Positions 1 through 8,578 of a DNA stretch of 60,431 nucleotides are shown here, one piece after another (the first letter of the stretch is position 1; each line of letters starts with the position of its first letter). Made by a program: the position numbers and the translations under genes. Source of the stretch: an uncultured bacterium (GTDB taxonomy: Bacteria; Verrucomicrobiota; Lentisphaeria; Victivallales; UBA1829); the NCBI GenBank assembly GCA_949292215.1, contig CASEYW010000064.1:1-60431 (forward strand). Direction: 5' to 3'. The notes under the pieces are model-generated. The model had not been told where the DNA came from. It worked only from the letters and a program-made list of their open reading frames with translations, and made no database searches.

Positions 1-19
1 AGAACAACGGAGGTAAAAA

Positions 20-367
20 ATGGGTCTCGCAATGACGATCGGACAGCGTGCATACGAAGATATGGCGGTCAACCGCGCAAAGAATGCAACGCAGAACGCA
101 ATAGATGCTCAGCGAAGACAGGCGGAGCGGTTGGGGATCGATCCCTCCTCCGGACGCTGGCAGGCAATGGAAAACAATGCTCAGCTTGGGGCCGCAGCGC
201 AAATCGGTGCGGCAGGAACACAAGCTTCCTGGGACTGGCTTCGACAGGCTCAGCAGCAGAACAATTTCAACCTCAATTACCAGCTTCAGAAAAGAGGTCT
301 TGATCTGCGGCAACAGGAAATGAATGATGCTGGAGAAACAGAATTCCATTTTGCAAGAAAAAAATGA
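20..367 (+). CDS. phage virion-like small protein
   Basis: A 115-residue protein rich in Gln and Ala. Around residues 35-46 it has an R-x-x-R-L-G-[IV]-[DN]-P-x-S-G-R-like motif, followed by an Ala/Gly-rich helix and a Gln-rich helix. This layout recalls internal virion or tail-associated proteins of tailed phages, which is family-level resemblance and not an identification. The ATG follows a GGAGG site at good distance, and an in-frame stop at 14-16 rules out a longer start. Its 3' end overlaps the next gene by 44 bases in another frame. The C-terminal helix seems to continue in that frame, so the pair may be one gene split by a frameshift. It belongs to the integrated element ending at 2216. 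Confidence 0.55.
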   Translation: MGLAMTIGQRAYEDMAVNRAKNATQNAIDAQRRQAERLGIDPSSGRWQAMENNAQLGAAAQIGAAGTQASWDWLRQAQQQNNFNLNYQLQKRGLDLRQQEMNDAGETEFHFARKK

Positions 368-977
368 TCTTGAAAGGAAACGTCTTCAGCAGGAAGAAGA
401 GAAAGCGATTGCGGAAAAGATTCAGTCGAGACGTTCGACAGCGATCCAAAATTCCTTGCCAATGCGTAAAAAGGCGAGAGAGTCTGCGCTGGAATTTTTT
501 GACCGGCAGAAGAGACCGGTTCTTTTTATTGTGGATCATCGTTATATCTATTCCTGGGCGGGGGAACCGATCGGTTATCTTGTTCCGGGAGATACTAAAG
601 AGTATGAAGTTGTTGAACATAAAGGTGGATATGGTTTTTTGAAAGATGACATTATTTATGATTCCAACAAAAAAATATTATGTGTCGGAAGCCGTTACCT
701 TCCAAAGGGATTTGATTTAAAGAACTTAGTGAGAAATCCTCCGCATCATGATCTTTATGAAAAAAGCGAAAACAGTTATCCCGGTTATAACTTTGTAAGG
801 GCGCCCAAGTTTCTGCTGGAATGGTCGAATCAGGGGAATTTTTTATTTTATCGCAGAGTTTTTACGGATGATGACAGAACATCTTTGATGATAAATCGAG
901 CCATCCAGCAGTATCGGGCGCAACTTGCAGAAAAAAGGAAGAAAATGTATAAACGCATGAAACGAGCTTACCGTTAA
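324..977 (+). CDS. coiled-coil protein with beta-flower-like domain
   Basis: A 217-residue protein. Residues 1-45 are a charged Gln/Glu/Lys helix. Residues ~65-120 contain repeated short units such as YIYSWAGEPIGYLV and YGFLKDDIIYDSNKKIL, which resemble the '4-fold beta flower' fold of small phage and bacterial proteins (inference from pattern only). The C-terminus is basic (KRKKMYKRMKRAYR), which suggests nucleic-acid or membrane contact. It overlaps the virion-like gene upstream by 44 bases and lies just before the integrase. Function is unknown; it is probably an accessory gene of the mobile element. Confidence 0.5.
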   Translation: MMLEKQNSILQEKNDLERKRLQQEEEKAIAEKIQSRRSTAIQNSLPMRKKARESALEFFDRQKRPVLFIVDHRYIYSWAGEPIGYLVPGDTKEYEVVEHKGGYGFLKDDIIYDSNKKILCVGSRYLPKGFDLKNLVRNPPHHDLYEKSENSYPGYNFVRAPKFLLEWSNQGNFLFYRRVFTDDDRTSLMINRAIQQYRAQLAEKRKKMYKRMKRAYR

Positions 978-1049
978 AAGAGTGAAGAATGTTTCGCTTT
1001 TTGCTTTTGCAGTACAAAAATAAAATAAGAGAAGATCAAGCGAGGGAAA

Positions 1050-2153
1050 ATGGCGCTTCGACGAATTAAGAATCGTTGGTATGTTTATTACAAGGAGAAC
1101 GGGCATATTCATACGATTTCCACAAAATGTGTGAATCGGGAAGATGCGGAAGGGTTTGAGCGAGACTATATGCGGAAGGTTCATTTGGATCGCAGTCGTC
1201 TTCGTCTGAAGCGTTTTTGTGGAGATCTGGTCCCGTCGACTCCGGAATATGTGGTTCGAGCGCAGCATGAAGAGCGTTTAGGAGTTCGAGGAGGAGTTTT
1301 GCTTTCCTCATTGTTTGATCTGGCGTGTCGTTATCGTTCGTTATCTGAGACGCACAGGAAGGCGTTCAATCGTTTTGTGAAAGAAGTAGGTCTTCGCTAT
1401 GCAACAGAAGTCACTCCGAAGATTGCTCTGGAATATTTGGAGCAGAATTTTGGGGGCGGGAATGGGAAAAGTTTCAACAACAATAAGACGGCATTGAATA
1501 CGATATTCAAATTAACTCTGGTTGAAACTGGGCTTTCGAGTTCTCCATTTGAAAAGGTGTTGAATCGCCGGGTGACGGACGTGGAATCGCACCGGAATAT
1601 AACGCCGGAGGAATTTTCCCTTATATTTCAGAATTCCGAGGAGCCGTACAGGACCTTGGCCTTGATTTCATGGCATACGGGATTGCGTTTGGAATCGTGT
1701 TTAACGTTGAGGTGGTCGGATATTGATTCTGATTATGCGATTACGAAGATCCCTGGGAAGACTTCACGATTCAAACGAGCGGTGTATATTCCGATGCACA
1801 AGCAGTTGATTGATTGGCTTTTAGGTTTGCCGAGAGCGGAGGAGGGGAATCCGATAGTGAGTGTTTTTCCGACGAAAAGCAGTGGAAGTTGTTCGATGTA
1901 TTTCAAGCGTTTATTCAAGCGATTGCAGATAGGAGACAATAAATCAGGTGTTGTGAGTTTTCACAGTTTTCGCTCTTCGTTTATTACGCGATGTGATGAA
2001 GCAGGGATTCCACGTCATGCGATTCAAGGAGTTGCGGGTCAGCGTTCGGAAACGGTAACGAATCTTTACAGTCACGACAAGATTACACCGCGCAAGATTT
2101 TGGAATTATCTGCGGCGGATCTTGGGGTATTGTATCCCACTCACGGGATGTAA
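1050..2153 (+). CDS. int: tyrosine recombinase / integrase
   Basis: A 367-residue tyrosine recombinase that would integrate and excise the element whose right end lies just downstream. The N-terminal ~65 residues look like an arm-binding domain and residues ~85-165 like a SAM-like core-binding domain. The catalytic domain shows TGLRLESCLTLRW with the first Arg near residue 213, a Lys in the beta-hairpin (GKTSRFKRA), HSFR near residue 304 for the H-x-x-R box, and the nucleophilic Tyr near residue 339 in NLYSHD. The usual GH before the Tyr is GQ here, a tolerated variation. A GAGGG site precedes the ATG. The stop lies 37 bases before a tRNA 3' fragment, the usual int-att arrangement. Confidence 0.92.
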   Translation: MALRRIKNRWYVYYKENGHIHTISTKCVNREDAEGFERDYMRKVHLDRSRLRLKRFCGDLVPSTPEYVVRAQHEERLGVRGGVLLSSLFDLACRYRSLSETHRKAFNRFVKEVGLRYATEVTPKIALEYLEQNFGGGNGKSFNNNKTALNTIFKLTLVETGLSSSPFEKVLNRRVTDVESHRNITPEEFSLIFQNSEEPYRTLALISWHTGLRLESCLTLRWSDIDSDYAITKIPGKTSRFKRAVYIPMHKQLIDWLLGLPRAEEGNPIVSVFPTKSSGSCSMYFKRLFKRLQIGDNKSGVVSFHSFRSSFITRCDEAGIPRHAIQGVAGQRSETVTNLYSHDKITPRKILELSAADLGVLYPTHGM

Positions 2154-2190
2154 TAAAGTATGTATCCATTGTTTTTTGAGTGTAAAAAAC

Positions 2191-2216
2191 GGGTTCAACT
2201 CCCACTCACGCCTCCA
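2191..2216 (+). other. attachment site: 3' fragment of a tRNA gene
   Basis: Bases 2194-2200 (TTCAACT) fit the T-loop consensus TTCRANY. They are followed by exactly 5 + 7 + 1 + 3 bases: T-stem strand CCCAC, acceptor strand TCACGCC, discriminator T and an encoded CCA. No 5' half of a tRNA lies upstream; the outer T-stem bases do not pair and integrase sequence begins soon after. This is what remains at the far end when an element integrates into the 3' end of a tRNA (or tmRNA) gene. The intact gene should lie left of this window. The acceptor strand predicts a host tRNA starting GGCGTGA. The tRNA identity cannot be told. Confidence 0.75.
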
Positions 2217-2227
2217 TTTTTGAACTC

Positions 2228-2256
2228 AAGCGTCTCATTTGAGACGCTTTTTTTTT
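2228..2256 (+). terminator. intrinsic terminator after the tRNA fragment
   Basis: AAGCGTCTCA pairs with TGAGACGCTT, followed by a run of nine T. It starts 12 bases after the tRNA CCA and is probably the original terminator of the tRNA gene, left on the right side of the element. Confidence 0.9.
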
Positions 2257-2866
2257 CGAGAATAGATCTTCTTCAGAATCTGCAAGAAATTGTACATTCG
2301 GCGAAATATGATGGATAAAACGCGTGCGTGATCCACATCGCCGCGTTCAAATGGCTTTGCTCCATTGCGCAGTTGCCGGTTTCTTCATTTCTAGTACAAG
2401 CCGTGCGTAATGCTGCGATTGTTGCAGAATGCGCTGATGTTATAATCGCCTTTCTGACCTTGCAGCTCAATCAGCTTTTCTTTATCCGTCCGTACTTTCT
2501 TTTTGTTTGTGGATAATTCTTTTCAGATACCCTCTTAATTTAGCACTCGTTTCAATGGGGACAATATAAAGCATTCTTCAAGGAACCAGCAGGGAGTATT
2601 AAAGAGGATATAGAAAGAAACAGCATCCGAATGGAGGCGGTGGCGAACTACGCCGATTGATCCGAAGATCGTTCGGGTGTCAAACCGGCTTTCATCGGTT
2701 CCATTGAAATGCCCGCTGATGCCATTATATTCCATCAGGAGGATATTGTCAAGCAGGAGCGGGAGAATTTAGATGAAAAGAACTATGGATGTTTTTATCT
2801 TTGTCCGTCACTGGACTTCCCGGATGTTTTCCATGCGCGGAAGTCTCAGTGCGGACAAAAATTTTC
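2257..2866. other. gene-free stretch
   Basis: About 610 bases with only short unconvincing reading frames on both strands. Frames at 2328-2516 (+) and 2535-2735 (-) lack ribosome sites and recognisable motifs. A plus frame at 2632-2881 is interrupted by TGA at 2659 and may be a decayed gene, but I recognise nothing in it. It separates the mobile element from the glycosidase cluster. Confidence 0.5.
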
Positions 2867-5800
2867 TTACCAGTTGCAGTAGATGTAAACGTCATCGCCG
2901 TTTTTGTTCGGATCGTAATCGTCTGAGTAGAAGTGGAGCTTCCTGTCTGCGACATTTTCCGGAACAAGAATCGGAATGCCGGTGATTCCGCCGTAAGACC
3001 AGTTGTCGAGAACACGCACGGCAAGGACATTTTCTCCGCCGTAATTCAAAATGTTCGACGGCACCGGATATCTCCGGAACTCGTACCAGTGGGATTTCGG
3101 ATGTGTTCGATCGCTCGTTTCTCCGATTTTATGTCCGTTCAGATATGTGATATCCATATCATCAACAATACCGAGATCCAGACGCAGATTTTTTCCTTTC
3201 CATTCCGCCGGAAGTCTGAAGCGGAGACGGTACCAGAGAACCCCGTTCCCGTCGAAGTACGATCCGAACGATTGGAAATGTCCTCCGACTCCGAGCGTAC
3301 GCCAGGCGCGATCGTTGAAATCTGGTTTATGCCATCCCTGTGTTTCGCCCTTGTTGCCGGGATCGGTGAATCTGTTGTTCGGATCCTTCACGGGGGGAAC
3401 CTTTACTTCGAACCGTCCCTTCCAGCCTGTGTTGAAGATCAGGGAGCCGGGAACTTCTGAAGCCTTGTCGGCAAGCAGGAAGTTGCGGTCTTTTTCGAAA
3501 GTCCCTCCGGAGTTGACGAGCACCTGGGAAAGAAGCCGCATGATTCTCCACATGGGCGCTTTCATATAACGGATTTTTTCTGTGTTCACCATTCCCGGGA
3601 TCAGCTGCAGAAAGATGGCTTCCCCTTTGCCGATGCGGTATCGGCCGATCAGTCCATGAGCGCCGGTTTCCACGGCCTTTCCGGAACGCAGAAGCGGTCC
3701 GTGGTAATCGGTTTTGAGGAAAAAGTCCGAAATGGAAACCCCGCGGAGCACGTTCCAGTCCGGCAGGGAAAGGGTTTTTCCCGCGATGCCGTCGGCAACT
3801 TCGAAAAGCGGATTCTTTTCTCCGCTTTTCCGCGGGAGGATGACCGCTCTGCCGCCGGATGACAGGAATCGTTTGAATTCCGGCGAATCCACAGAACAGC
3901 CTGATCCTGCAATCAGCAGCCTGTCCTCTCCGCTGGCGGGGATCTTGGAGTCCGTTGCAAAGAGGAGTCCCATTCGTGTCAGCAGAGATTTTTCCTCTTT
4001 TGATGTTCCGCAGAGGATGGTTTTCCGTTCGGGAACGGCTTCCGTGTTTTCAAGATCCCGGAGAATTGCGGAGAAAAGTTTCATGGATGCCGGATCTGTC
4101 TCGCTGCGCTGGATGAAATCGAATGTGGAGAGACGGAGAATTCCTTTTCCGATCCGCAGATCCATCAACGGGGAATAGATCAGTCCATATTCATTTTCGA
4201 AGAGCGGAGTCCAGCCGGATGCATGCGGTTTTTCCAGTGGAATGGAAGAGACGCTCCCGTTATTGCCCCAGTGGAAGCCGTAGCGGTGCGGGGACCTCCG
4301 GTACTGTTCGCCTGAAGTCCCGTATTCTGCCGGGACAGACTCCCCGGCGCCGCGCCAGTCACGGAGTTCCTCCGCCGTTATTCCGGATAATGCGGTATTC
4401 TTCACGGTCCCGGCAATGGGGAAGACGCGTCGCGAGACATGAGCCGCAGTCCGGAAACCGAACCGGTCGGTATACACGTTCCGGGGTGCTTCCAGCAGAA
4501 GCGCCTTTCCTCCGCCGGAAATGAATTGATGCAGTCGTTTCCATGGAAAGTCCTTGCGGGAGAGCGCCTTGCCATCCACGATGAGAATGGCGTGATCGTT
4601 GCTTTCCGGAATTGTTGTCACGCCGGAGAAAGGAATACCGGCGGCTTTGAGGAAGCGTTCGCTTTTTTCTTCCGGGTTCAGCAGATGAACTTGTTTTCCG
4701 GAATAGGGTGGAACTGTGACGACTTCAAATGAAAATTCGTCTTTTACTTTCGTGCCACCTGCCGGACAAGTTCCGGAGAGAAGGATTTTTCCTTTTCCCT
4801 GTTTCGGATTCTCCGGAAGCGGAACTGTAAAGGGAAGCAGTTTGTTTTCCGCGGGAGGTACACTGCCGGAAAATGATTTCCGCCAGATGGTTTTCTCATC
4901 AATACGGACTTCGCAGAGAAGATCGAAACGGAGATCATGACGGGTATCGTTGATGACCGCGATCTGCTTTTTCATGGATTCGCCCGGGAAGTAATGGTGA
5001 TCCTTTGTGGCAAAGTTCTCCGGTTTACCGGCGATCCAGACAAGCGTGTCGGCGTTGTTGCGGAGAAGTGTCTCTCCAGCCTTGTTGATGTATTTGCGGC
5101 TGAAACGGTTATACGTGCGATCCTCAACGCTGGAAACAATCGGTGTATCGCCCCCGTTCCGATTGAGAACGACGGTATGCTTCACCTCTTTGGTCGGATA
5201 GTCCCATCCGTGAGCGTCACCCCAGGGGACGATTCCGCCGGAGAGTCCGTAGGTTCGCCAGCAGCGGAAGGTGCTTTGGATGAACAGAACCAGCAGATCC
5301 TGAACAATTGCGTAATTGTGCATCTTCGGAAGAATGGTCCAGCCGGTATAGAGGGTCGGCTTCAGAAGATCCGGAATGTCCGAGCGATAGGAGTCATCTT
5401 CCCGGCGGAAGGCGTCGGTTCCGAGATAGATGGCGCACCATTCCGTAACCAGCGGTTCGGAAGAGTAGAGTTCTCCCGCGACGCGTCCCCGCATGAAAGA
5501 GTAAGTCAGGGGACAGCCGAATTCCACAGCGAGATAAGGCCGGTCACCGGTCTTGACATATTCGGAAAGCCACTCGTCGCGCTCCTGGAGCGGAATGAAG
5601 TTGAGGTAGATGTTTGAGGTGTGGTAGTCGCCTACGCCGGAACTGTCATGACTGGTCATTGGACGTGTGGAATCGTATTTTTTCATGATTGTCATGATCT
5701 GGTTGCCGGAGTCGGTACGTTTTTTTTCGTGTCCGTAGGGCGCAGAAAGGCGTTTGCCGTTTCCAAGACAGAGCGGTGAACGCTGGAGTTCTGTTGAAAA

Positions 5801-7606
5801 GCGGTTGAATCCTGCGACGAATGAGACGATGGATGGGTGATTTCTCAGGATCTTCCACTCTTTCACGAAGTCCTTTTCCCATTCGTTGGCAACTTCAACG
5901 GGAATGGGGTGCCCATACGGGACATCGCCGAAATCGGCAGTCGGCATCAGATGAAGCATTCCGAATTCATCTGCGGCTGCTGCCTGTTCCTTTCTGAAAT
6001 CGGCGGAACCATACTGGTCGAAACGGTGGTTCATGAGAACTTCCACCGCGTTGAATCCGGCATTCCGTTTCATCGTGAAAACATGCTTTAGGATTTCAGC
6101 GGTTCCTCCCGCATATCCGAGAAACGTTGGATGGAGACGGATTTTCTTTTCATTCAGGAGAAAATCGCGTCCGGAGATTCGGAACTCCCGGAATCCGAAA
6201 CGATCACGGAGAGAGTCCGTTCCGCGAGGGGTTGTCATGCGGACTTCCAGTGTATACAGATGGGGATTGTCAATATCCCACAGCACAGGATCGTTCCAGG
6301 GAATCCGGAATGTGCGGACTTCATGTTTTTTTCCATCCAGACGGGAGGAGAAGGTGGCTGTTTTGATGGTTTTCCCGGTTTTCCAATCCCGGATTGTGAA
6401 GGTGAATCCGGCGTTTCCGGAGTAGCCGTCCGGCAGAAGTTCGACATCCGCTTCCAGTATTTTTTTACGGACGGACGTGCGGATGAACATTCCCTCAACG
6501 GAAGGAACCGGGTTCCGCATGGAAAGTGTCACGGTTCCGCAGAGTCCGCGATTGTAGATTTCTCCTTTTTCTGTTTTCGGAGAATAAAAGGTATAGTCGC
6601 TGATCATCTCTGTACGGGGACGCGCCCGCATCCGGATGCGGATGGCGTTTTTCTGTCCGTGGCGGATTCCCGCGGTCAAGTTCACTTTCCCATAGGGCCA
6701 GCGGATGTGTCCGAAACTGTTCCCATTGAGAAAGATTTCCGCATCGCTGGCGGGACGCATGATGTTCAGTTCGATGATTTTTCCTTTCCATTCCGCCGGG
6801 ATATCAATTGTTTTTTCATAGGACGCGTCATAACATTTTTTCAGTTCGGCAAGTTTCCAGTTCGCTTTTCTGGGCGGACAGGGGACAAGATCAAAATTCG
6901 GAATGAGCCAGCTGTGTGTGGTTGCCCATGCGCCGGGAACGCGGATATAGCCCCATCCGGTGCTGCGGTTCGGAATTTCCGGTTTGAAGCGCCAGACTCC
7001 GTTCAGAAGCAGTTCCGCCCGGTCGGAGGATGTGGCGCGGAGAAGCGGTTTTTCCCGTTCGATGGCGGCATAATCCGTGTCGGATTCCTGTTCTGAAACC
7101 TTCAGGGAGAGCCGTTTCATTTCCAGAATACCGGAGCCGCCTGCAAAACCGATATCATAACGGACTTTCACGGCGTTTTCGGGTATGTTGACGGAGCGTG
7201 AAAACTGGAACCTGCCATTCTTTTCCCATTGAGCACCGTCGTAGTTGACGATATATTTTCCAGCGGCGTCGTAGAAATTCGGCATGATTCGGGCGGTATT
7301 CCATTTTTCTTTCCCGCGGACCAGGCCGGTGACAACGGCCTCTCCGCTCAGAGTCAGTTCCCGCCATTTCGGATCAAGTTTGATTTCACAGCGGAGCTGG
7401 AGCCAGTCCGGAGTACTTCCTGTATTGAGGAAGAAGAGACTGTTTCCGCGGACTTCCAGTTTGCGTCCGCCTTTGATGCTCCATCCTTGCGGAAGGGGGG
7501 TCCCCGTGCGGATTTCCGTCAGGGGAAGTCGGAGCAGTTCGTTTCCCTCCGCAAAGCAGAACGCAGAACAGAGACTCAGGACCAAAAGACAAAAAAACTG
7601 TTTCAT
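2867..7606 (-). CDS. secreted GH2-like glycosidase (multidomain)
   Basis: A 1579-residue exported protein with a signal peptide (residues 1-20, ending CFA). After an N-terminal beta domain, the GH2 sugar-binding domain begins near residue 205 (LLNGVWRF) with jelly-roll features such as AEIFLNGNSFGHI. An Ig-like domain and a TIM barrel follow (RNHPSIVSF near 589, AVEFGCPL near 694, the usual place of the GH2 nucleophile Glu). A C-terminal galactose-binding-like domain occupies ~1412-1579. In typical GH2 enzymes the HPSI strand ends in NE, the acid/base. Here the sequence reads AGFNRFSTE, so the acid/base is missing or displaced. It follows a pseudopilin gene by 18 bases and shares its promoter. 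The substrate is unknown; a beta-galactoside, glucuronide or mannoside is possible. Confidence 0.85.
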   Translation of the reverse strand: MKQFFCLLVLSLCSAFCFAEGNELLRLPLTEIRTGTPLPQGWSIKGGRKLEVRGNSLFFLNTGSTPDWLQLRCEIKLDPKWRELTLSGEAVVTGLVRGKEKWNTARIMPNFYDAAGKYIVNYDGAQWEKNGRFQFSRSVNIPENAVKVRYDIGFAGGSGILEMKRLSLKVSEQESDTDYAAIEREKPLLRATSSDRAELLLNGVWRFKPEIPNRSTGWGYIRVPGAWATTHSWLIPNFDLVPCPPRKANWKLAELKKCYDASYEKTIDIPAEWKGKIIELNIMRPASDAEIFLNGNSFGHIRWPYGKVNLTAGIRHGQKNAIRIRMRARPRTEMISDYTFYSPKTEKGEIYNRGLCGTVTLSMRNPVPSVEGMFIRTSVRKKILEADVELLPDGYSGNAGFTFTIRDWKTGKTIKTATFSSRLDGKKHEVRTFRIPWNDPVLWDIDNPHLYTLEVRMTTPRGTDSLRDRFGFREFRISGRDFLLNEKKIRLHPTFLGYAGGTAEILKHVFTMKRNAGFNAVEVLMNHRFDQYGSADFRKEQAAAADEFGMLHLMPTADFGDVPYGHPIPVEVANEWEKDFVKEWKILRNHPSIVSFVAGFNRFSTELQRSPLCLGNGKRLSAPYGHEKKRTDSGNQIMTIMKKYDSTRPMTSHDSSGVGDYHTSNIYLNFIPLQERDEWLSEYVKTGDRPYLAVEFGCPLTYSFMRGRVAGELYSSEPLVTEWCAIYLGTDAFRREDDSYRSDIPDLLKPTLYTGWTILPKMHNYAIVQDLLVLFIQSTFRCWRTYGLSGGIVPWGDAHGWDYPTKEVKHTVVLNRNGGDTPIVSSVEDRTYNRFSRKYINKAGETLLRNNADTLVWIAGKPENFATKDHHYFPGESMKKQIAVINDTRHDLRFDLLCEVRIDEKTIWRKSFSGSVPPAENKLLPFTVPLPENPKQGKGKILLSGTCPAGGTKVKDEFSFEVVTVPPYSGKQVHLLNPEEKSERFLKAAGIPFSGVTTIPESNDHAILIVDGKALSRKDFPWKRLHQFISGGGKALLLEAPRNVYTDRFGFRTAAHVSRRVFPIAGTVKNTALSGITAEELRDWRGAGESVPAEYGTSGEQYRRSPHRYGFHWGNNGSVSSIPLEKPHASGWTPLFENEYGLIYSPLMDLRIGKGILRLSTFDFIQRSETDPASMKLFSAILRDLENTEAVPERKTILCGTSKEEKSLLTRMGLLFATDSKIPASGEDRLLIAGSGCSVDSPEFKRFLSSGGRAVILPRKSGEKNPLFEVADGIAGKTLSLPDWNVLRGVSISDFFLKTDYHGPLLRSGKAVETGAHGLIGRYRIGKGEAIFLQLIPGMVNTEKIRYMKAPMWRIMRLLSQVLVNSGGTFEKDRNFLLADKASEVPGSLIFNTGWKGRFEVKVPPVKDPNNRFTDPGNKGETQGWHKPDFNDRAWRTLGVGGHFQSFGSYFDGNGVLWYRLRFRLPAEWKGKNLRLDLGIVDDMDITYLNGHKIGETSDRTHPKSHWYEFRRYPVPSNILNYGGENVLAVRVLDNWSYGGITGIPILVPENVADRKLHFYSDDYDPNKNGDDVYIYCNW

Positions 7607-7624
7607 GATACTTTTCTCCGTTTC

Positions 7625-8380
7625 TTACCAGGAATGAACTTCTCCGCCGGGAAGAATGACGGCTGGGATCTTCATGATGGAACTGCGGATTGCCGCTTCA
7701 TTTTCCGATTGAACGTGACCGTCGACCATGACAATGTTTGCACGATAAGAATGATTCAGATACAGGAATTCATAGTTTCCGGATGTGACACTGAGAAAAC
7801 GGTAATTCTGCGCCCTGGTGATGGCGTTGCCGTTGCTTTGCGCCGCATCCGCATGAAGATAGAATTTTGACGGGCGGATGACCTTGTGCCGGACCACCAT
7901 TCCCAGAATCGGTTCCGGACTCAATCGGGAAATCACCTGTTTTTTGTCCCAGAGATAATTGCCAAGGTAGTTCGGATCGTGGACGGCAACCATGCCGTAT
8001 ACCCGGTAGGTGTCGAAGACGGGCTTCTTTTCGTCACTCGGACAGTTCATGACTTTGTGGGAGATGTAGGCTTTTTTATTGAATGTGGTGACTTCTCCGT
8101 CGTTTCTTGCTCCGGACAGTTTGAATCCCCAGTATTCATGCTGCTGACGGAAATAGAACATGTCGGAAAAATCATCCGCATAACTGCTGTGTCCCATGTA
8201 AACCTGCTTCAGATTGCTGACGCAGCCGATGGAAAGCGCTTTCTGTTTGACGGAATTCAGCGCCGGCAGAAGAATTGCAGCCAGAATCGCTATAATAGCA
8301 ATAACTACAAGAAGTTCAATCAGTGAAAAACAACTTTTCCGTTTGCATCTGATACTCTTTTCTGCATGTTTTGTTTTCAT
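7625..8380 (-). CDS. type II pseudopilin-like protein
   Basis: A 251-residue protein from the chosen start, with a basic leader, the prepilin motif [24 protein letters not shown] and an N-terminal membrane helix. A globular domain follows, ending in a VMVDGHV motif typical of the DUF1559/H-X9-DG-like pseudopilins of PVC bacteria. The F-x-L-I-E context fits cleavage before Phe by a prepilin peptidase. The open frame extends to 8488, but the promoter at 8480-8508 puts transcription start near 8473, which rules that start out. ATG at 8380 has GAGG six bases upstream; ATG at 8392 is the alternative. It lies just before the GH2-like glycosidase and may help export or display it (inference). Confidence 0.88.
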   Translation of the reverse strand: MKTKHAEKSIRCKRKSCFSLIELLVVIAIIAILAAILLPALNSVKQKALSIGCVSNLKQVYMGHSSYADDFSDMFYFRQQHEYWGFKLSGARNDGEVTTFNKKAYISHKVMNCPSDEKKPVFDTYRVYGMVAVHDPNYLGNYLWDKKQVISRLSPEPILGMVVRHKVIRPSKFYLHADAAQSNGNAITRAQNYRFLSVTSGNYEFLYLNHSYRANIVMVDGHVQSENEAAIRSSIMKIPAVILPGGEVHSW

Positions 8381-8479
8381 GTCCATCCTCATTTTTCCTG
8401 TTTCGGCAAATCTGCATTCTGGATCGGAACAACCGGATGCCCGGTGGAATGCCGGACTGGTTCTCCCCGTTCTTTTTTC

Positions 8480-8508
8480 ATTATACAATAGAACAGGAAA
8501 TATGTCAA
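8480..8508 (-). promoter_or_regulatory. consensus sigma70 promoter
   Basis: On the minus strand the -35 box is TTGACA (8508-8503) and the -10 box is TATAAT (8485-8480), with a 17-base spacer: a perfect consensus. It should drive the pseudopilin and the GH2-like glycosidase. Confidence 0.9.
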
Positions 8509-8517
8509 TACTTTTTT

Positions 8518-8553
8518 ATATGTTTAAGATACGGTATTGTCCAAAAAACATAT
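8518..8553. promoter_or_regulatory. inverted repeat upstream of the pseudopilin promoter
   Basis: ATATGTTT (8518-8525) and AAACATAT (8546-8553) form a perfect 8-base inverted repeat with a 20-base spacer, 10 bases upstream of the -35 box. It could be an operator, for example for the AraC protein encoded next to it, or chance in an AT-rich stretch. Confidence 0.4.
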
Positions 8554-8578
8554 TTAAAAGAACAGAAAAAAAGAAGGC

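Noticed and set aside
8381..8488. Upstream start of the pseudopilin at 8488
   Set aside because: A perfect promoter places transcription start near 8473, downstream of that codon, and the extra residues do not fit a prepilin leader.
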